Assembly (NCBI GenBank): GCA_964516325.1
Contig: CAZFAP010000027.1
Location: forward strand, 1 to 36,954
Source: CAZFAP01 sp964516325
GTDB lineage: Bacteria; Auribacterota; JABMQX01
DNA: 36,954 bases
Direction: 5' to 3'
The stretch's first letter is position 1. The number at the start of each line of letters is the position of its first letter. This document shows positions 15,380-22,618 of this stretch, one piece after another. The position numbers were made by a program, and so were the translations under genes. A model generated the notes under the pieces. The model saw only the letters and a list, made by a program, of their open reading frames with translations. It did no database searches and was not told the DNA's origin.

Positions 15380-16861
15380 ATGAGAACCGACGCCAGCGAG
15401 GGTATTGCCCGCAAGTCATCTGAACGTTATGAGAAGCTCTACTCGATGCTTCTGGAGGCCATTCCCTGTTCGATCCTCTTCATTGACCGCGACATGCGGG
15501 TTGTTTCAGCTAACCGCAATTTTCTGGAGAAGAGCAGGCGCAGCGAGTCGGAGGCGGTCGGACGCCGTCTGGAGGAGGTTTTGCCCGACATCATCCTCGA
15601 CCACATGGACATGACGAATCGCATTCGTCAGGTGTTCGAGAAAAACGAGGCAACGACCGGGGAGCGGATGACGTATCGGGCGCCGGGGGTTCCCATGCGG
15701 ATTTACTACTACAGCATTCTTCCTTTCTGCTGGGACGGCATGGTCGAAAGCGCGATGCTACTGATGGAGGATGTCACCGAGCAGGTGCGCTTGAGCGAGG
15801 AGGTACGCCGGGTGGAGCGTCACCTGGCCAGCGTCGTAGAGAGCGCGAGCGATCTCGTCTGCTCTGCGGACATCGAAGGAAGGATTCTGACATGGAACGC
15901 CGCTGGCAGGAAAATATCCGGGTACAGTTTCGATGAAGTGGACGGGCATCTTTTCTTTGAGTACTGCACCGCAGACCGTAGCGAAGAAGCAAAAAGGGTC
16001 TTCTCCGTACTGAGAACCCGCAAGAGATCGAGCATGTCCGAATGGGACCTCGTCACGAAAAACGGGAATCTTGTGCCCATATCGTGGGTCTTTTCTCCGA
16101 TGAAGGATGACCAATCTCGATGCATCGGAATCGTCGCAGTCGGAAGAGACTTGACCGAGCGACGGAAACTCGAAATGCAGCTCCTGCAGTCACAGAAACT
16201 CGCCGCGCTGGGAGTGATGGCAGGCGGAATTGCGCACGAGATCAGAAATCCCCTCGCCATCTGCTCGTCAGCCGCCCAGTTTCTGATGGAAGATGCCATC
16301 TCAGCCGAGTTCATGCGGGAATGCGCTGGAAAGGTCCAGGTTGGCATCCAGAGGGCGTCCATCATCATCGAGAACCTTTTGAGGTTCGCGCGCCCCTCTG
16401 CCAGGCCCGAGATGGTGCGAGTGAACCTCTCTTCCCTGATTAATGATACTCTTACCCTGGTGGCTAACCAGACAAAGATACAGAAAATCAATCTCGAGAA
16501 ATCGTTCCCCGAGGCTCCCGTGCTGGTCAGCGGCGTCCCCAGTCTCCTCCAACAGATGTTCATGAACCTTTTCCTGAACGCTATCGGAGCCATGCCGAAC
16601 GGCGGAACGCTGACCGTCGCGCTCGAGAAAAGAGAACACGAAGTATTGGTTCGCGTCGCCGACATCGGCATCGGGATTGCGAAAGCAGACATGGACAAAA
16701 TATTCGACCCCTTTTACACGACATCCCCGGCGGGAAAAGGAACGGGGCTGGGGCTTTCCATTTGCTATTCCATCGTGAAGCAGCACTTCGGCTCTATTGA
16801 AGCGGACAGCGCCGAGGGGAAAGGGAGCACGTTTACCGTGAGACTCCCCCCGTGCAATTGA
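15380..16861 (+). CDS. PAS-domain sensor histidine kinase
   Basis: This kinase probably controls the gas-vesicle genes. It has two PAS domains, about residues 20-125 (SILFIDRDMRVVSANRNFLE) and 145-258 (DLVCSADIEGRILTWNAAG). The DHp domain has the H-box GGIAHEIRNPLA with phospho-acceptor His286. The ATPase domain has N-box Asn400 (NLFLNAIGAM), G1 VADIGIGIAK and G2 GKGTGLGLSI. No signal peptide or membrane span is visible, so it should sense a cytosolic cue such as redox, ligand or light; no cofactor-binding residues can be assigned. It starts 14 bp after gvpF/L and its end nearly abuts the response regulator. Likely targets are that regulator and the NtrC-type activator at 9465. Confidence 0.94.
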   Translation: MRTDASEGIARKSSERYEKLYSMLLEAIPCSILFIDRDMRVVSANRNFLEKSRRSESEAVGRRLEEVLPDIILDHMDMTNRIRQVFEKNEATTGERMTYRAPGVPMRIYYYSILPFCWDGMVESAMLLMEDVTEQVRLSEEVRRVERHLASVVESASDLVCSADIEGRILTWNAAGRKISGYSFDEVDGHLFFEYCTADRSEEAKRVFSVLRTRKRSSMSEWDLVTKNGNLVPISWVFSPMKDDQSRCIGIVAVGRDLTERRKLEMQLLQSQKLAALGVMAGGIAHEIRNPLAICSSAAQFLMEDAISAEFMRECAGKVQVGIQRASIIIENLLRFARPSARPEMVRVNLSSLINDTLTLVANQTKIQKINLEKSFPEAPVLVSGVPSLLQQMFMNLFLNAIGAMPNGGTLTVALEKREHEVLVRVADIGIGIAKADMDKIFDPFYTTSPAGKGTGLGLSICYSIVKQHFGSIEADSAEGKGSTFTVRLPPCN

Positions 16862-16872
16862 AGAGGACTTCC

Positions 16873-17256
16873 ATGGTAGGTGACCAAAAATCACTATTTC
16901 TCATCGTGGACGACGAGCCAGACATGTGCTGGGCTTTGGAGAGTCTCCTGAAAAACGAGGGGCTATCCTGCAAAAAGGCTCTCAACGCACACGAGGCGCT
17001 GGCGCTGATGGAGTCCGGGGGCTTCCGATTGGCCTTTCTGGATGCAAAGCTGCCAGACATGGATGGAATCGAGCTGGCCAAGCGGATCCGACAACTGGAT
17101 CCCGCCATTCGCATCGTGATGATCTCCGGGTACTTCTACAAAGAGGACGACGCTGTCCAGGAAGCCCTCTCCGAAGGATTGATCTGCGGCTTTCTCAGCA
17201 AGCCCTTCCTCCACGAAGAGGTCAGAAAACTGATAGGAAAAGCCCACCTTTCCTGA
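16873..17256 (+). CDS. Single-domain response regulator (CheY-like)
   Basis: This 127-residue receiver has no output domain. The acidic pair is in FLIVDDEPDMCW, the phospho-acceptor Asp in LAFLDAKLPDMDG near residue 57, and the conserved Lys in FLSKPF near 110. The frame is open to a GTG at 16852 inside the kinase gene, but ATG 16873 with AGAGGA upstream fits better. It may act as a phosphate sink or relay between the adjacent kinase and the NtrC-type activator, or act by protein contact. It is the last gene of the first half of the locus. Confidence 0.92.
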   Translation: MVGDQKSLFLIVDDEPDMCWALESLLKNEGLSCKKALNAHEALALMESGGFRLAFLDAKLPDMDGIELAKRIRQLDPAIRIVMISGYFYKEDDAVQEALSEGLICGFLSKPFLHEEVRKLIGKAHLS

Positions 17257-17272
17257 TCCTTTTGCCCGTTGT

Positions 17273-17328
17273 TTCAGGAGTTGATTCCTCTAGATTCTGG
17301 AGCACACTCCATAGCACCCACTCCTGAA
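17273..17328. promoter_or_regulatory. Inverted repeat downstream of the response regulator
   Basis: TTCAGGAGT (17273-17281) and ACTCCTGAA (17320-17328) are exact complements around a 38-bp spacer. The spacer contains a smaller hairpin, TGGAG/CTCCA (17298-17311). It lies just after the response-regulator stop and about 200 bp before gvpA. It could be a terminator-like fold without a T-run, or an upstream activator site for the NtrC-type protein. Confidence 0.4.
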
Positions 17329-17387
17329 CGTCCGGTCCGCAAGGCTGAGAGGGGCCGAATCCATTCCCGATCCAATTGCAATTCCGT

Positions 17388-17490
17388 CAGTTGCGAAAAC
17401 TGTGCGTTTTTCGACTCTCTGGCATGAATTTCGGTTAAGGGGGGTCCGGCATGCCGAAGGAAGAAGCCAGTACTGGCAGGTAACGTTAAC
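17388..17490 (+). promoter_or_regulatory. gvpA control region with palindromes
   Basis: The 265-bp gap before gvpA contains CAGTT-GCGAA-AACTG (17388-17402), a perfect 12-bp palindrome GCCAGTACTGGC (17466-17477), and TAACGTTAAC (17481-17490), which holds the palindromes TAACGTTA and GTTAAC. No good sigma-70 pair was found. TGGCATG-AATT-TCGG at 17420-17434 resembles a sigma-54 -24/-12 element but lacks the invariant GC at -12, so it is only a weak candidate. Confidence 0.4.
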
Positions 17491-17521
17491 GGTAAGGAAA
17501 GGCTGACAGAGGAGGTAGTGT

Positions 17522-17740
17522 ATGGCACAGGTTCAGAAGTCAACAGATTCGTCCAGCCTGGCGGAAGTCGTGGACCGCATTCTGGACAAGGGCATCGTGA
17601 TTGATGCCTGGGTGAAGGTAGCCCTGGTCGGCATCGAGCTGCTGTCCATCGAGGCACGTGTGGTCATTGCTTCCGTTGAGACCTATCTGAAGTACGCCGA
17701 AGCGATTGGTCTGACGGCGAGCGCGGCAGCCCCGGCCTAA
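17522..17740 (+). CDS. gvpA: Gas vesicle structural protein GvpA
   Basis: GvpA is the small hydrophobic protein that assembles into the ribs of the gas-vesicle wall. The 72 residues match the family in length and sequence: SSLAEVVDRILDKGIVIDAW (first helix and strand), VKVALVGIELLSIEARVVIA (beta-hairpin) and SVETYLKYAEAIGLT (second helix). AGGAGG lies six bases before the ATG, the strongest ribosome site in the locus, as expected for the most abundant product. It has its own long upstream control region, and a very stable hairpin follows 35 bp after the stop. Together these suggest high, separately tuned expression. Confidence 0.97.
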   Translation: MAQVQKSTDSSSLAEVVDRILDKGIVIDAWVKVALVGIELLSIEARVVIASVETYLKYAEAIGLTASAAAPA

Positions 17741-17775
17741 TGTGAGAGGGGCAGAATCTTCGAAGGTGTCCTCTG

Positions 17776-17808
17776 GCCGGGAGGGCCGGCGAACCGGTTC
17801 CTCCCGGC
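17776..17808 (+). terminator. Strong hairpin after gvpA (attenuator or mRNA stabiliser)
   Basis: GCCGGGAGGGCCGG (17776-17789), loop CGAA (17790-17793) and CCGGTTCCTCCCGGC (17794-17808) fold into a near-perfect 14-bp GC-rich stem with one bulged T and one G-T pair. No T-run follows, so it is better viewed as a partial terminator or 3' stabiliser separating abundant gvpA mRNA from the downstream genes. Confidence 0.65.
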
Positions 17809-17899
17809 AGGGGAACCCAGGGCGGCGTAGGAATCATCGAATGGGTTTCGTTATCAAGCGAAAGGCCAACGGTGGCACAGAATGTGGAGGTGCAGAGCT

Positions 17900-18556
17900 A
17901 TGTTTCGTCTGACGGAAGATATGACGCGTTTGCGCGCTGACATCGGCGCCTTACGCGACGCACGGGAGACGCTGGTTGACAGCTTGGTCCGAGGAGCAAA
18001 GGGCCTGAGAAACACGATTTCTGAGACGCAGGGTCGCCTCCGGAAGGCTCACGCGGGCATGGCGAGGAAGGAGCGAGGAAACCGCATGGCGGCCATCAAG
18101 GGCATTCAACGAGCATCGCTTCAGACGAGGCGCGCTGCGTCCCAGGCCCAGGCGGGTTTCCGGGATGCCTTCGCTGATACGGCGAAAGAGGCGAGAGCGG
18201 ATCGTGCTGCGTTCGCCAAAGGGCTGAAGGACACGGTCTCGGACGCGCAGTTCGGCTTCCGCGACGCTTTTGGGGCAGCGTTCGGAGAGACGAAGGGTAA
18301 CGTTTCGGCGTCCGTAACGAACGTGAGGAATGCGGTGCATGAATTGAAAGTGTCGGTTGCGGGGTTACGCAGCGATTTCGCAAAGGACATCGCCGGCGCC
18401 CATCAAGCCTTCTTCGGAGAGGCTTGTTTCGGCAGCAAACCGGACGTCCAGATGAAGCCAGAGAAAGGCGAGGAAGAGGACCCGGCGAAGGAGAAGAAGC
18501 CGCCGAAGGCGCCAGGCAGAGGCGGAAAGACGAAGAGGGCCGCGAAAAATGGTTAG
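17900..18556 (+). CDS. GvpC-like gas vesicle protein with 33-residue periodicity
   Basis: The 218-residue protein is charged, rich in Ala, Arg and Lys, helical, without signal peptide or membrane span. Two segments, ASQAQAGFRDAF (residue 80) and VSDAQFGFRDAF (residue 113), lie exactly 33 residues apart. Weaker copies in the same register begin near residues 47 and 146. The repeat length equals that of cyanobacterial GvpC, the outer-surface strengthening protein, and the gene occupies the usual gvpC place just after gvpA. A basic, Pro-rich tail ends the protein (about residues 185-218). ATG 17900 has GGAGG nine bases before it; ATG 17882 lacks one. The GvpC role is inferred from repeats and position, since overall identity to known GvpC looks low. 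A phasin-like or GvpT-like protein is an alternative. Confidence 0.6.
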   Translation: MFRLTEDMTRLRADIGALRDARETLVDSLVRGAKGLRNTISETQGRLRKAHAGMARKERGNRMAAIKGIQRASLQTRRAASQAQAGFRDAFADTAKEARADRAAFAKGLKDTVSDAQFGFRDAFGAAFGETKGNVSASVTNVRNAVHELKVSVAGLRSDFAKDIAGAHQAFFGEACFGSKPDVQMKPEKGEEEDPAKEKKPPKAPGRGGKTKRAAKNG

Positions 18557-18863
18557 ACCAGAGGGACGTAGCCTCTTGCGAAACAGGGCAACCGAAGCGC
18601 GTCCGAGTCGCCCCTTTTTCCTCTGGCTTGATGGGACGTAGTGCGCAAGGTCAGTGCCTCGTCCTGTGGCGTCAAACCCGGCGCCCAGACAGCTTCGGTT
18701 GCACAATCGCTTCTGCGGGTGAACGCGGCCTCTGGCGCGAGCAACGCGGTTTTTGGGCAAGGGCATGAGGGACCCTTCACGGAGGTTGTGCCCCATGAAA
18801 CGTTTTTCTTCCGGGTGGCGTTCCCCCGAACCCGGTCAACAAGAGCAGGAAAGGAATGGCGAA
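18557..18863. other. Intergenic region before gvpN
   Basis: About 300 bp with no convincing gene. It has a weak inverted repeat CCAGAGG (18558-18564) / CCTCTGG (18620-18626) and a GGAGG nine bases before an in-frame ATG at 18795, which could be an alternative gvpN start. No promoter was recognised. Confidence 0.5.
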
Positions 18864-19862
18864 ATGAATGGAAATGACAACGGCGCGGTCCTCGCCTCCA
18901 CCGTCAGGATTCAGGCAAACGACAATGTCCTGCCAGAGGCGAGCGAGGAATTCGTCTGCACGCCCTATGTTCAGGGACTGACCGACCGCGCTCTCGCGTA
19001 TCTGGAGATAGGATACCCTGTGCATTTCGCGGGTCCGGCGGGCACAGGAAAAACGACGCTTGCGTTTCACGTTGCGGCGCAGCTCGGCCAGCCGGTGATT
19101 CTGATTCACGGCGACGATGAGTTCGGGAGCTCTGACCTGATCGGCAAGGACGCCGGATACCGAAAATCCAAGCTGATAGACAACTTCATTCATTCCGTGA
19201 TGAAAACGGAGGAGAATTTGAGCACGTTTTGGGTGGACAACCGGCTCACCACCGCCTGCCAGAATGGATACACGCTTATTTACGACGAGTTCACTCGTTC
19301 GAGGCCGGAGGCGAATAACGCGCTGTTGAGCGTGCTCGAGGAGAAAATCCTCAACCTGCCGAGGCTGCGCGGCTCGGGGCAATCGTACCTAGAGGTTCAT
19401 CCCGAATTCCGCGCGATATTCACTTCCAACCCGGAGGAGTACGCTGGCACCCATAAGACCCAGGACGCCCTGATGGACCGGCTCATCACCGTCCAGCTCA
19501 GTCACTACGACCGCGAGACGGAGATCGAGATAGCGATAACCAAGTCCGGTATCACAAGGTCCGACGCGGAGACTATTGTGGATATCGTCAGAGAACTCCG
19601 CGGGGTTGGCGTGAGCAATCACCGGCCCACGATCCGGGCGTGCATCGCAATTGCCCGGATACTCGTCCACCGGGGCGGCCGCGCAGAAGTGAACGACCCG
19701 GTTTTCAGGTGGGTTGCCCACGATGTGCTCAATACCGACACGGCAAAGGTGACCCGAGGGGGGCAGTCCATCATGCCGCAGAAGGTGGAAGAAGTTATCG
19801 AGAAGGTCTGTGGGCATCCACGGAAACGATCCACGAACCTCGATACAGGTGGGAAGGAGTGA
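18864..19862 (+). CDS. gvpN: Gas vesicle AAA+ ATPase GvpN
   Basis: GvpN is a MoxR-like AAA+ ATPase needed for vesicle growth. From ATG 18864 the protein has 332 residues. Walker A is GPAGTGKT at 57-64 within the family signature ALAYLEIGYPVHFAGPAG, Walker B is LIYDEFTRSRPE near 138-149, and FTSNPEEYAGTH is the sensor segment. The family begins near EEFVCTPYVQGLTDRA, so a start at 18864 or at 18795 (355 residues, good GGAGG) is possible; the former gives the more usual N-terminus. It is followed three bases later by a conserved small gene. In other systems GvpN works with a GvpC-type protein, consistent with the gene just upstream. Confidence 0.95.
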   Translation: MNGNDNGAVLASTVRIQANDNVLPEASEEFVCTPYVQGLTDRALAYLEIGYPVHFAGPAGTGKTTLAFHVAAQLGQPVILIHGDDEFGSSDLIGKDAGYRKSKLIDNFIHSVMKTEENLSTFWVDNRLTTACQNGYTLIYDEFTRSRPEANNALLSVLEEKILNLPRLRGSGQSYLEVHPEFRAIFTSNPEEYAGTHKTQDALMDRLITVQLSHYDRETEIEIAITKSGITRSDAETIVDIVRELRGVGVSNHRPTIRACIAIARILVHRGGRAEVNDPVFRWVAHDVLNTDTAKVTRGGQSIMPQKVEEVIEKVCGHPRKRSTNLDTGGKE

Positions 19863-19865
19863 ACA

Positions 19866-20195
19866 ATGGCGGTTCCGAAAAGAAACGCACGAGGCTTGCA
19901 GGACATCCGCACGCTTTCAGGAAATGTGGACCAGAAATCGGTTCCTCACCGGGCGTTCATGAGGATTACCGTGCTGGAGATGGAGAAATCTCGACGCGAG
20001 AAGGAAAGAGAAAGCGCCATGCACCGGGTGAAAAACATAGAGGCTCGCTTCCGAGAGATTGACGCGGAAAAGGATGAAATCCTGCGCGCCCTGGGGGAAC
20101 GGGAAGCCAGCGACTGCGCAAATCCGGGCAGCGCAGACTCGAAATCCGAAGCGGAAAGCGGCCCCGCCAAAACGGGGTTCAGAGTCCGGTATTGA
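19866..20195 (+). CDS. Small coiled-coil protein of unknown function in the gvp operon
   Basis: This 109-residue protein has AAGGAG six bases before its ATG and begins three bases after gvpN. Its N-terminus reads VPKRNARGLQDIRTLSG. A long charged helix (residues 32-85, including LEMEKSRREKERESAMHRVK) is a likely coiled coil. The C-terminal 25 residues are Ser/Glu-rich and probably disordered. I do not recognise a named Gvp family. Position between gvpN and later gvp genes suggests an accessory or scaffold role. The lysine/arginine and glutamate heptad-like pattern is the main visible feature. Confidence 0.75.
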   Translation: MAVPKRNARGLQDIRTLSGNVDQKSVPHRAFMRITVLEMEKSRREKERESAMHRVKNIEARFREIDAEKDEILRALGEREASDCANPGSADSKSEAESGPAKTGFRVRY

Positions 20196-20209
20196 TGGGA
20201 GGTTTACCG

Positions 20210-20470
20210 ATGCTGACGCTCAGAAGCTCAGACCATATTCATACCGGCCGGAACGTCCGGGGATGCGGCTCGTGCCGACGCGAGACCGGAACGGACGCCA
20301 GCGGAGGGGATCGAGCGCGGCTTTTCATTCAAGAAAAACAGCGAGTGCGGCGGGAAGCGAGACGAGTCTGGCTGCGCCGCCAGTGGAATGGTCGTTTTGA
20401 GCGGGCGGGCAAGCGGCTGCGGGTACTTCCGCCGGCGGCATGTCCCCCGCAACAAGGGACGAGGTCGTGA
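20210..20470 (+). CDS. Hypothetical small basic protein
   Basis: This 86-residue open frame starts at ATG 20210 with GGGAGG seven bases upstream and ends one base before the next start codon, so it fills the gap neatly. It is very Arg-rich, with a CGSC pair near residue 19 and a basic helix (EKQRVRREARRVWLRRQWN). No family is recognised. High GC makes Arg-rich frames common by chance, so reality rests on the ribosome site and packing. Confidence 0.4.
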   Translation: MLTLRSSDHIHTGRNVRGCGSCRRETGTDASGGDRARLFIQEKQRVRREARRVWLRRQWNGRFERAGKRLRVLPPAACPPQQGTRS

Positions 20471-20471
20471 C

Positions 20472-20672
20472 ATGAAAATCAACTGTGTTTCTTGCGGGCA
20501 CAAGGTAGATTTGGACAACGCTTACGACAGCTTCGAGGGGCAGGTAAAGTGCTTTGCATGCGGCGCGCTTCTCGATGTCAGGACGGAGGACGGCCACCTG
20601 AGAATGGTCCGGCTTGCGAGTCCTCTGCCGTATGTCTCCACGCCAAAGACCCTGGAGACGGCCCGCCAATGA
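20472..20672 (+). CDS. Zinc-ribbon small protein in the gvp operon
   Basis: The 66-residue protein has two CxxC pairs, INCVSCGHKVDL at residues 3-14 and VKCFACGALLDV near 29-40, spaced as in a four-cysteine zinc ribbon. The acidic turn YDSFEGQ lies between them. The C-terminal part is polar and without motif. The frame is open upstream to 20388, but ATG 20472 gives the compact ribbon and immediately follows the preceding stop. Zinc binding is inferred from the cysteines. Role in vesicle formation is unknown; a protein-protein adaptor or redox switch is possible. Confidence 0.72.
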   Translation: MKINCVSCGHKVDLDNAYDSFEGQVKCFACGALLDVRTEDGHLRMVRLASPLPYVSTPKTLETARQ

Positions 20673-20761
20673 CGGCACGCACGAGCGAGAGAGACGAAGG
20701 AGAAGCGGGCGGTTTTCGTCGCCCTTCCCTACCGGTCGAATGTAGAGGAACTGGATGAGAC

Positions 20762-21538
20762 ATGTTCGAGCAGGAGAAGACCCAAGGCGGTAAGTATCTG
20801 TACGCGGTGGTCCCGGCGTCTCTGGAGTGGGTGTCCGGGCTTTCCGGCATTGACGGGGGCTGCGTCTATACCGTTTCCGAAGGGCGGCTGACCGCGGTCG
20901 TCAGCGATGTCGCCAACGGGAGGATCCGGCCGGAGCGCCGCAATCTCGCGGCGCACCAGGAGATTCTCAAACGGTTAATAGAGCGCTGCCCCGTTTTGCC
21001 CATGAGGTTCGGTATCATCGCGGAGAGCCTGAAGGGGGTCCAAAACATCCTCTCGCTCAACGCGGACGCATTTCTCGATCAATTACAGCGGGTGGCTGCA
21101 AAGGTGGAAATGGGATTGCGAGTCATGTGGGACGTGCCCAACATTTTTGAGTACTTCGTCAATACCCACCCCGATCTGCGAGCCGCCCGCGATAGATTAT
21201 TCGGCACGAACCGTGAGCCTTCTCATGAAGACAAAATTGACCTCGGTCGGATGTTTGACCGCATGCTCACCGAGGACCGAGAAGCGCACACCGAGAGAGT
21301 TGAAGAGGTCCTGTCACCGCACTGTTTTGAGGTCAAGAGGAACCGGTGTCGCAACGAACGGGAGGTCATGAGCCTGGCGTGTTTGGTGGGGCGCGACACC
21401 CAGCGCGAGTTCGAGGAGGCGGTCTTCCGGGCCGCCAGCTTTTTCGACAACAACTTCAGCTTCGATTACAACGGCCCCTGGGCGCCTCACAACTTCGTGG
21501 ACATAAACCTTGAACTCGGGAAAGCGCAGGCGACTTAG
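20762..21538 (+). CDS. Gas vesicle protein GvpF/GvpL (third copy)
   Basis: This 258-residue member has a classic GvpF/L layout: KYLYAVVPASLEW at the N-terminus, VLPMRFGIIAESL near residue 76, KVEMGLRVMWDVP near 117, EVMSLACLVGRDTQREFEEA near 202 and the terminal NGPWAPHNFVDINLELG. It lies directly upstream of gvpG, the usual gvpF-gvpG pairing, which makes GvpF the likelier assignment. The ribosome site is weak (AGAGGAACTGG at longer spacing). With the copies at 13561 and 14571 the locus has three GvpF/L genes. Confidence 0.93.
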   Translation: MFEQEKTQGGKYLYAVVPASLEWVSGLSGIDGGCVYTVSEGRLTAVVSDVANGRIRPERRNLAAHQEILKRLIERCPVLPMRFGIIAESLKGVQNILSLNADAFLDQLQRVAAKVEMGLRVMWDVPNIFEYFVNTHPDLRAARDRLFGTNREPSHEDKIDLGRMFDRMLTEDREAHTERVEEVLSPHCFEVKRNRCRNEREVMSLACLVGRDTQREFEEAVFRAASFFDNNFSFDYNGPWAPHNFVDINLELGKAQAT

Positions 21539-21547
21539 GAGTATTCT

Positions 21548-21865
21548 ATGTTCATCGTTGACGACCTGTTGCTGCTTCCGCTGCGGGGCGTTCACTGGAT
21601 TGCCCGCGAGATTCATGCAGCTTGCCAGGAGGATCTCGCGGGTGAGGCGGAAAACATCACCGCGGAGCTCCGCGACCTTTATCTAATGTTTGAGGCCGGG
21701 AGGATTATCGAAGCGGAGTTCAACGCCAAAGAGAAGGAGCTCCTGGACCGGCTGGATAAGATAGAGGAGCGAACGCCTGTCGTGGAAGCAGAGGACTCGC
21801 TCCCAGAAGAGGAAGTTGAGATGGACCGGGTCGAGAGCCCGCCAAAGGCCCCTGTGACGGTGTGA
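21548..21865 (+). CDS. gvpG: Gas vesicle protein GvpG
   Basis: GvpG is a small assembly factor that usually accompanies GvpF. Family marks are the N-terminal FIVDDLLLLPLRGVHWIARE and the central ELRDLYLMFEAGRIIEAEF, followed by a charged helix (KEKELLDRLDKIEER). The acidic tail of about 30 residues (EDSLPEEEVEMD) lengthens it to 105 residues against about 80-90 for short members. AGGAG lies six bases before the ATG. It begins nine bases after the GvpF/L stop. Confidence 0.94.
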   Translation: MFIVDDLLLLPLRGVHWIAREIHAACQEDLAGEAENITAELRDLYLMFEAGRIIEAEFNAKEKELLDRLDKIEERTPVVEAEDSLPEEEVEMDRVESPPKAPVTV

Positions 21866-21939
21866 AGAGGGATGGCAATTTCGACGCCGGGAGGCTCGCG
21901 CCGGGCGGAGGCCTCGTGACTGCCCACATGGAGGGACGG

Positions 21940-22146
21940 ATGCCCAAGGTTTCACTGGAGGAGACGGAGCACGTTTCGCTCTGCGAGGCGCTCGACCGCA
22001 TTCTTAACAAGGGAGCGGTGGTCGCGGGGGAGGTGACGATTTCCGTTGCAGATATTGACCTGATCTACCTGGGTCTGCAGGTCATACTCACTTCCGTGGA
22101 GACAGCTCGCCAACTGAGAAGTCAGGAACAGAGCATCCGGCTTTGA
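21940..22146 (+). CDS. GvpA-paralogous gas vesicle protein (GvpS/J type)
   Basis: This short GvpA-family protein has the conserved core LCEALDRILNKGAVVAGEVT, ISVADIDLIYLGLQVILTSV and a terminal helix ETARQLRSQEQS. It lacks the Ala-rich GvpA tail and differs at core positions, so it is probably a minor or nucleating component. The frame is open to 21862 (overlapping gvpG), with candidate starts GTG 21916, ATG 21928 and ATG 21940. I chose 21940 because GGAGGG lies just upstream and the product (68 residues) begins at the usual distance from EALDRIL. Which of GvpJ, M or S it matches cannot be settled here. Confidence 0.88.
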   Translation: MPKVSLEETEHVSLCEALDRILNKGAVVAGEVTISVADIDLIYLGLQVILTSVETARQLRSQEQSIRL

Positions 22147-22229
22147 GGAAGAAATGGGGGAGATCTGGCGCAGGTTCGCATTGGAGGAGCGGCTCTACAT
22201 GAACCTCGTACCAGAACGCCAGCCGACAA

Positions 22230-22607
22230 ATGGACTTGTTTGAAGAGCGGAGAGTTGAATCTGAGGCAATGAGCGACTTTGCCAGAGTGATGAACGGGGG
22301 CGCGGTTCCGTCGGCTTCCATCAGAGCAGTTGGCGACCAACGGGCGGGCAGAATCAGCTTCGACGAGGGCAAGGTGAAAAATGGACTCGGTCAACTCGTG
22401 CTGACATTGGTCAAGCTTCTTCACGAGGTTCTGGAGCGCCAGGCAATCCGCCGGATTGACGCGGGCGGCCTGACCGACGACCAGATGGAAAAACTGGGAC
22501 TGACTCTGATGAGGCAAGCCGAGGAAATCGAAAGGCTCCGGAAGGAGTTCGGTCTGGACCCGGAAGACCTGAATCTGGACCTCGGCCCCCTCGGCAAGCT
22601 GTTTTAG
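22230..22607 (+). CDS. gvpK: Gas vesicle protein GvpK
   Basis: GvpK is a required minor assembly protein. The family core is clear: GKVKNGLGQLVLTLVKLLHE, VLERQAIRRIDAGGLTDDQM, LGLTLMRQAEEIERLRKEFG and the C-terminal DPEDLNLDLGPLGKLF. Residues 1-45 are variable. ATG 22230 has no clear ribosome site; ATG 22269 and 22290 are possible shorter starts. A 29-codon frame starting at 22154 (MGEIWRRFALEERL) with GAGGA upstream ends within the gvpK N-terminus and might act as a coupling leader, but its reality is doubtful. The stop overlaps the region just before gvpJ. Confidence 0.93.
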   Translation: MDLFEERRVESEAMSDFARVMNGGAVPSASIRAVGDQRAGRISFDEGKVKNGLGQLVLTLVKLLHEVLERQAIRRIDAGGLTDDQMEKLGLTLMRQAEEIERLRKEFGLDPEDLNLDLGPLGKLF

Positions 22608-22618
22608 TGGAGAGTCCG

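Noticed and set aside
17420..17434. TGGCATGAATTTCGG as a sigma-54 promoter for gvpA
   Set aside because: The -24 GG is present but the invariant -12 GC reads GG, so I did not list it as a promoter by itself.
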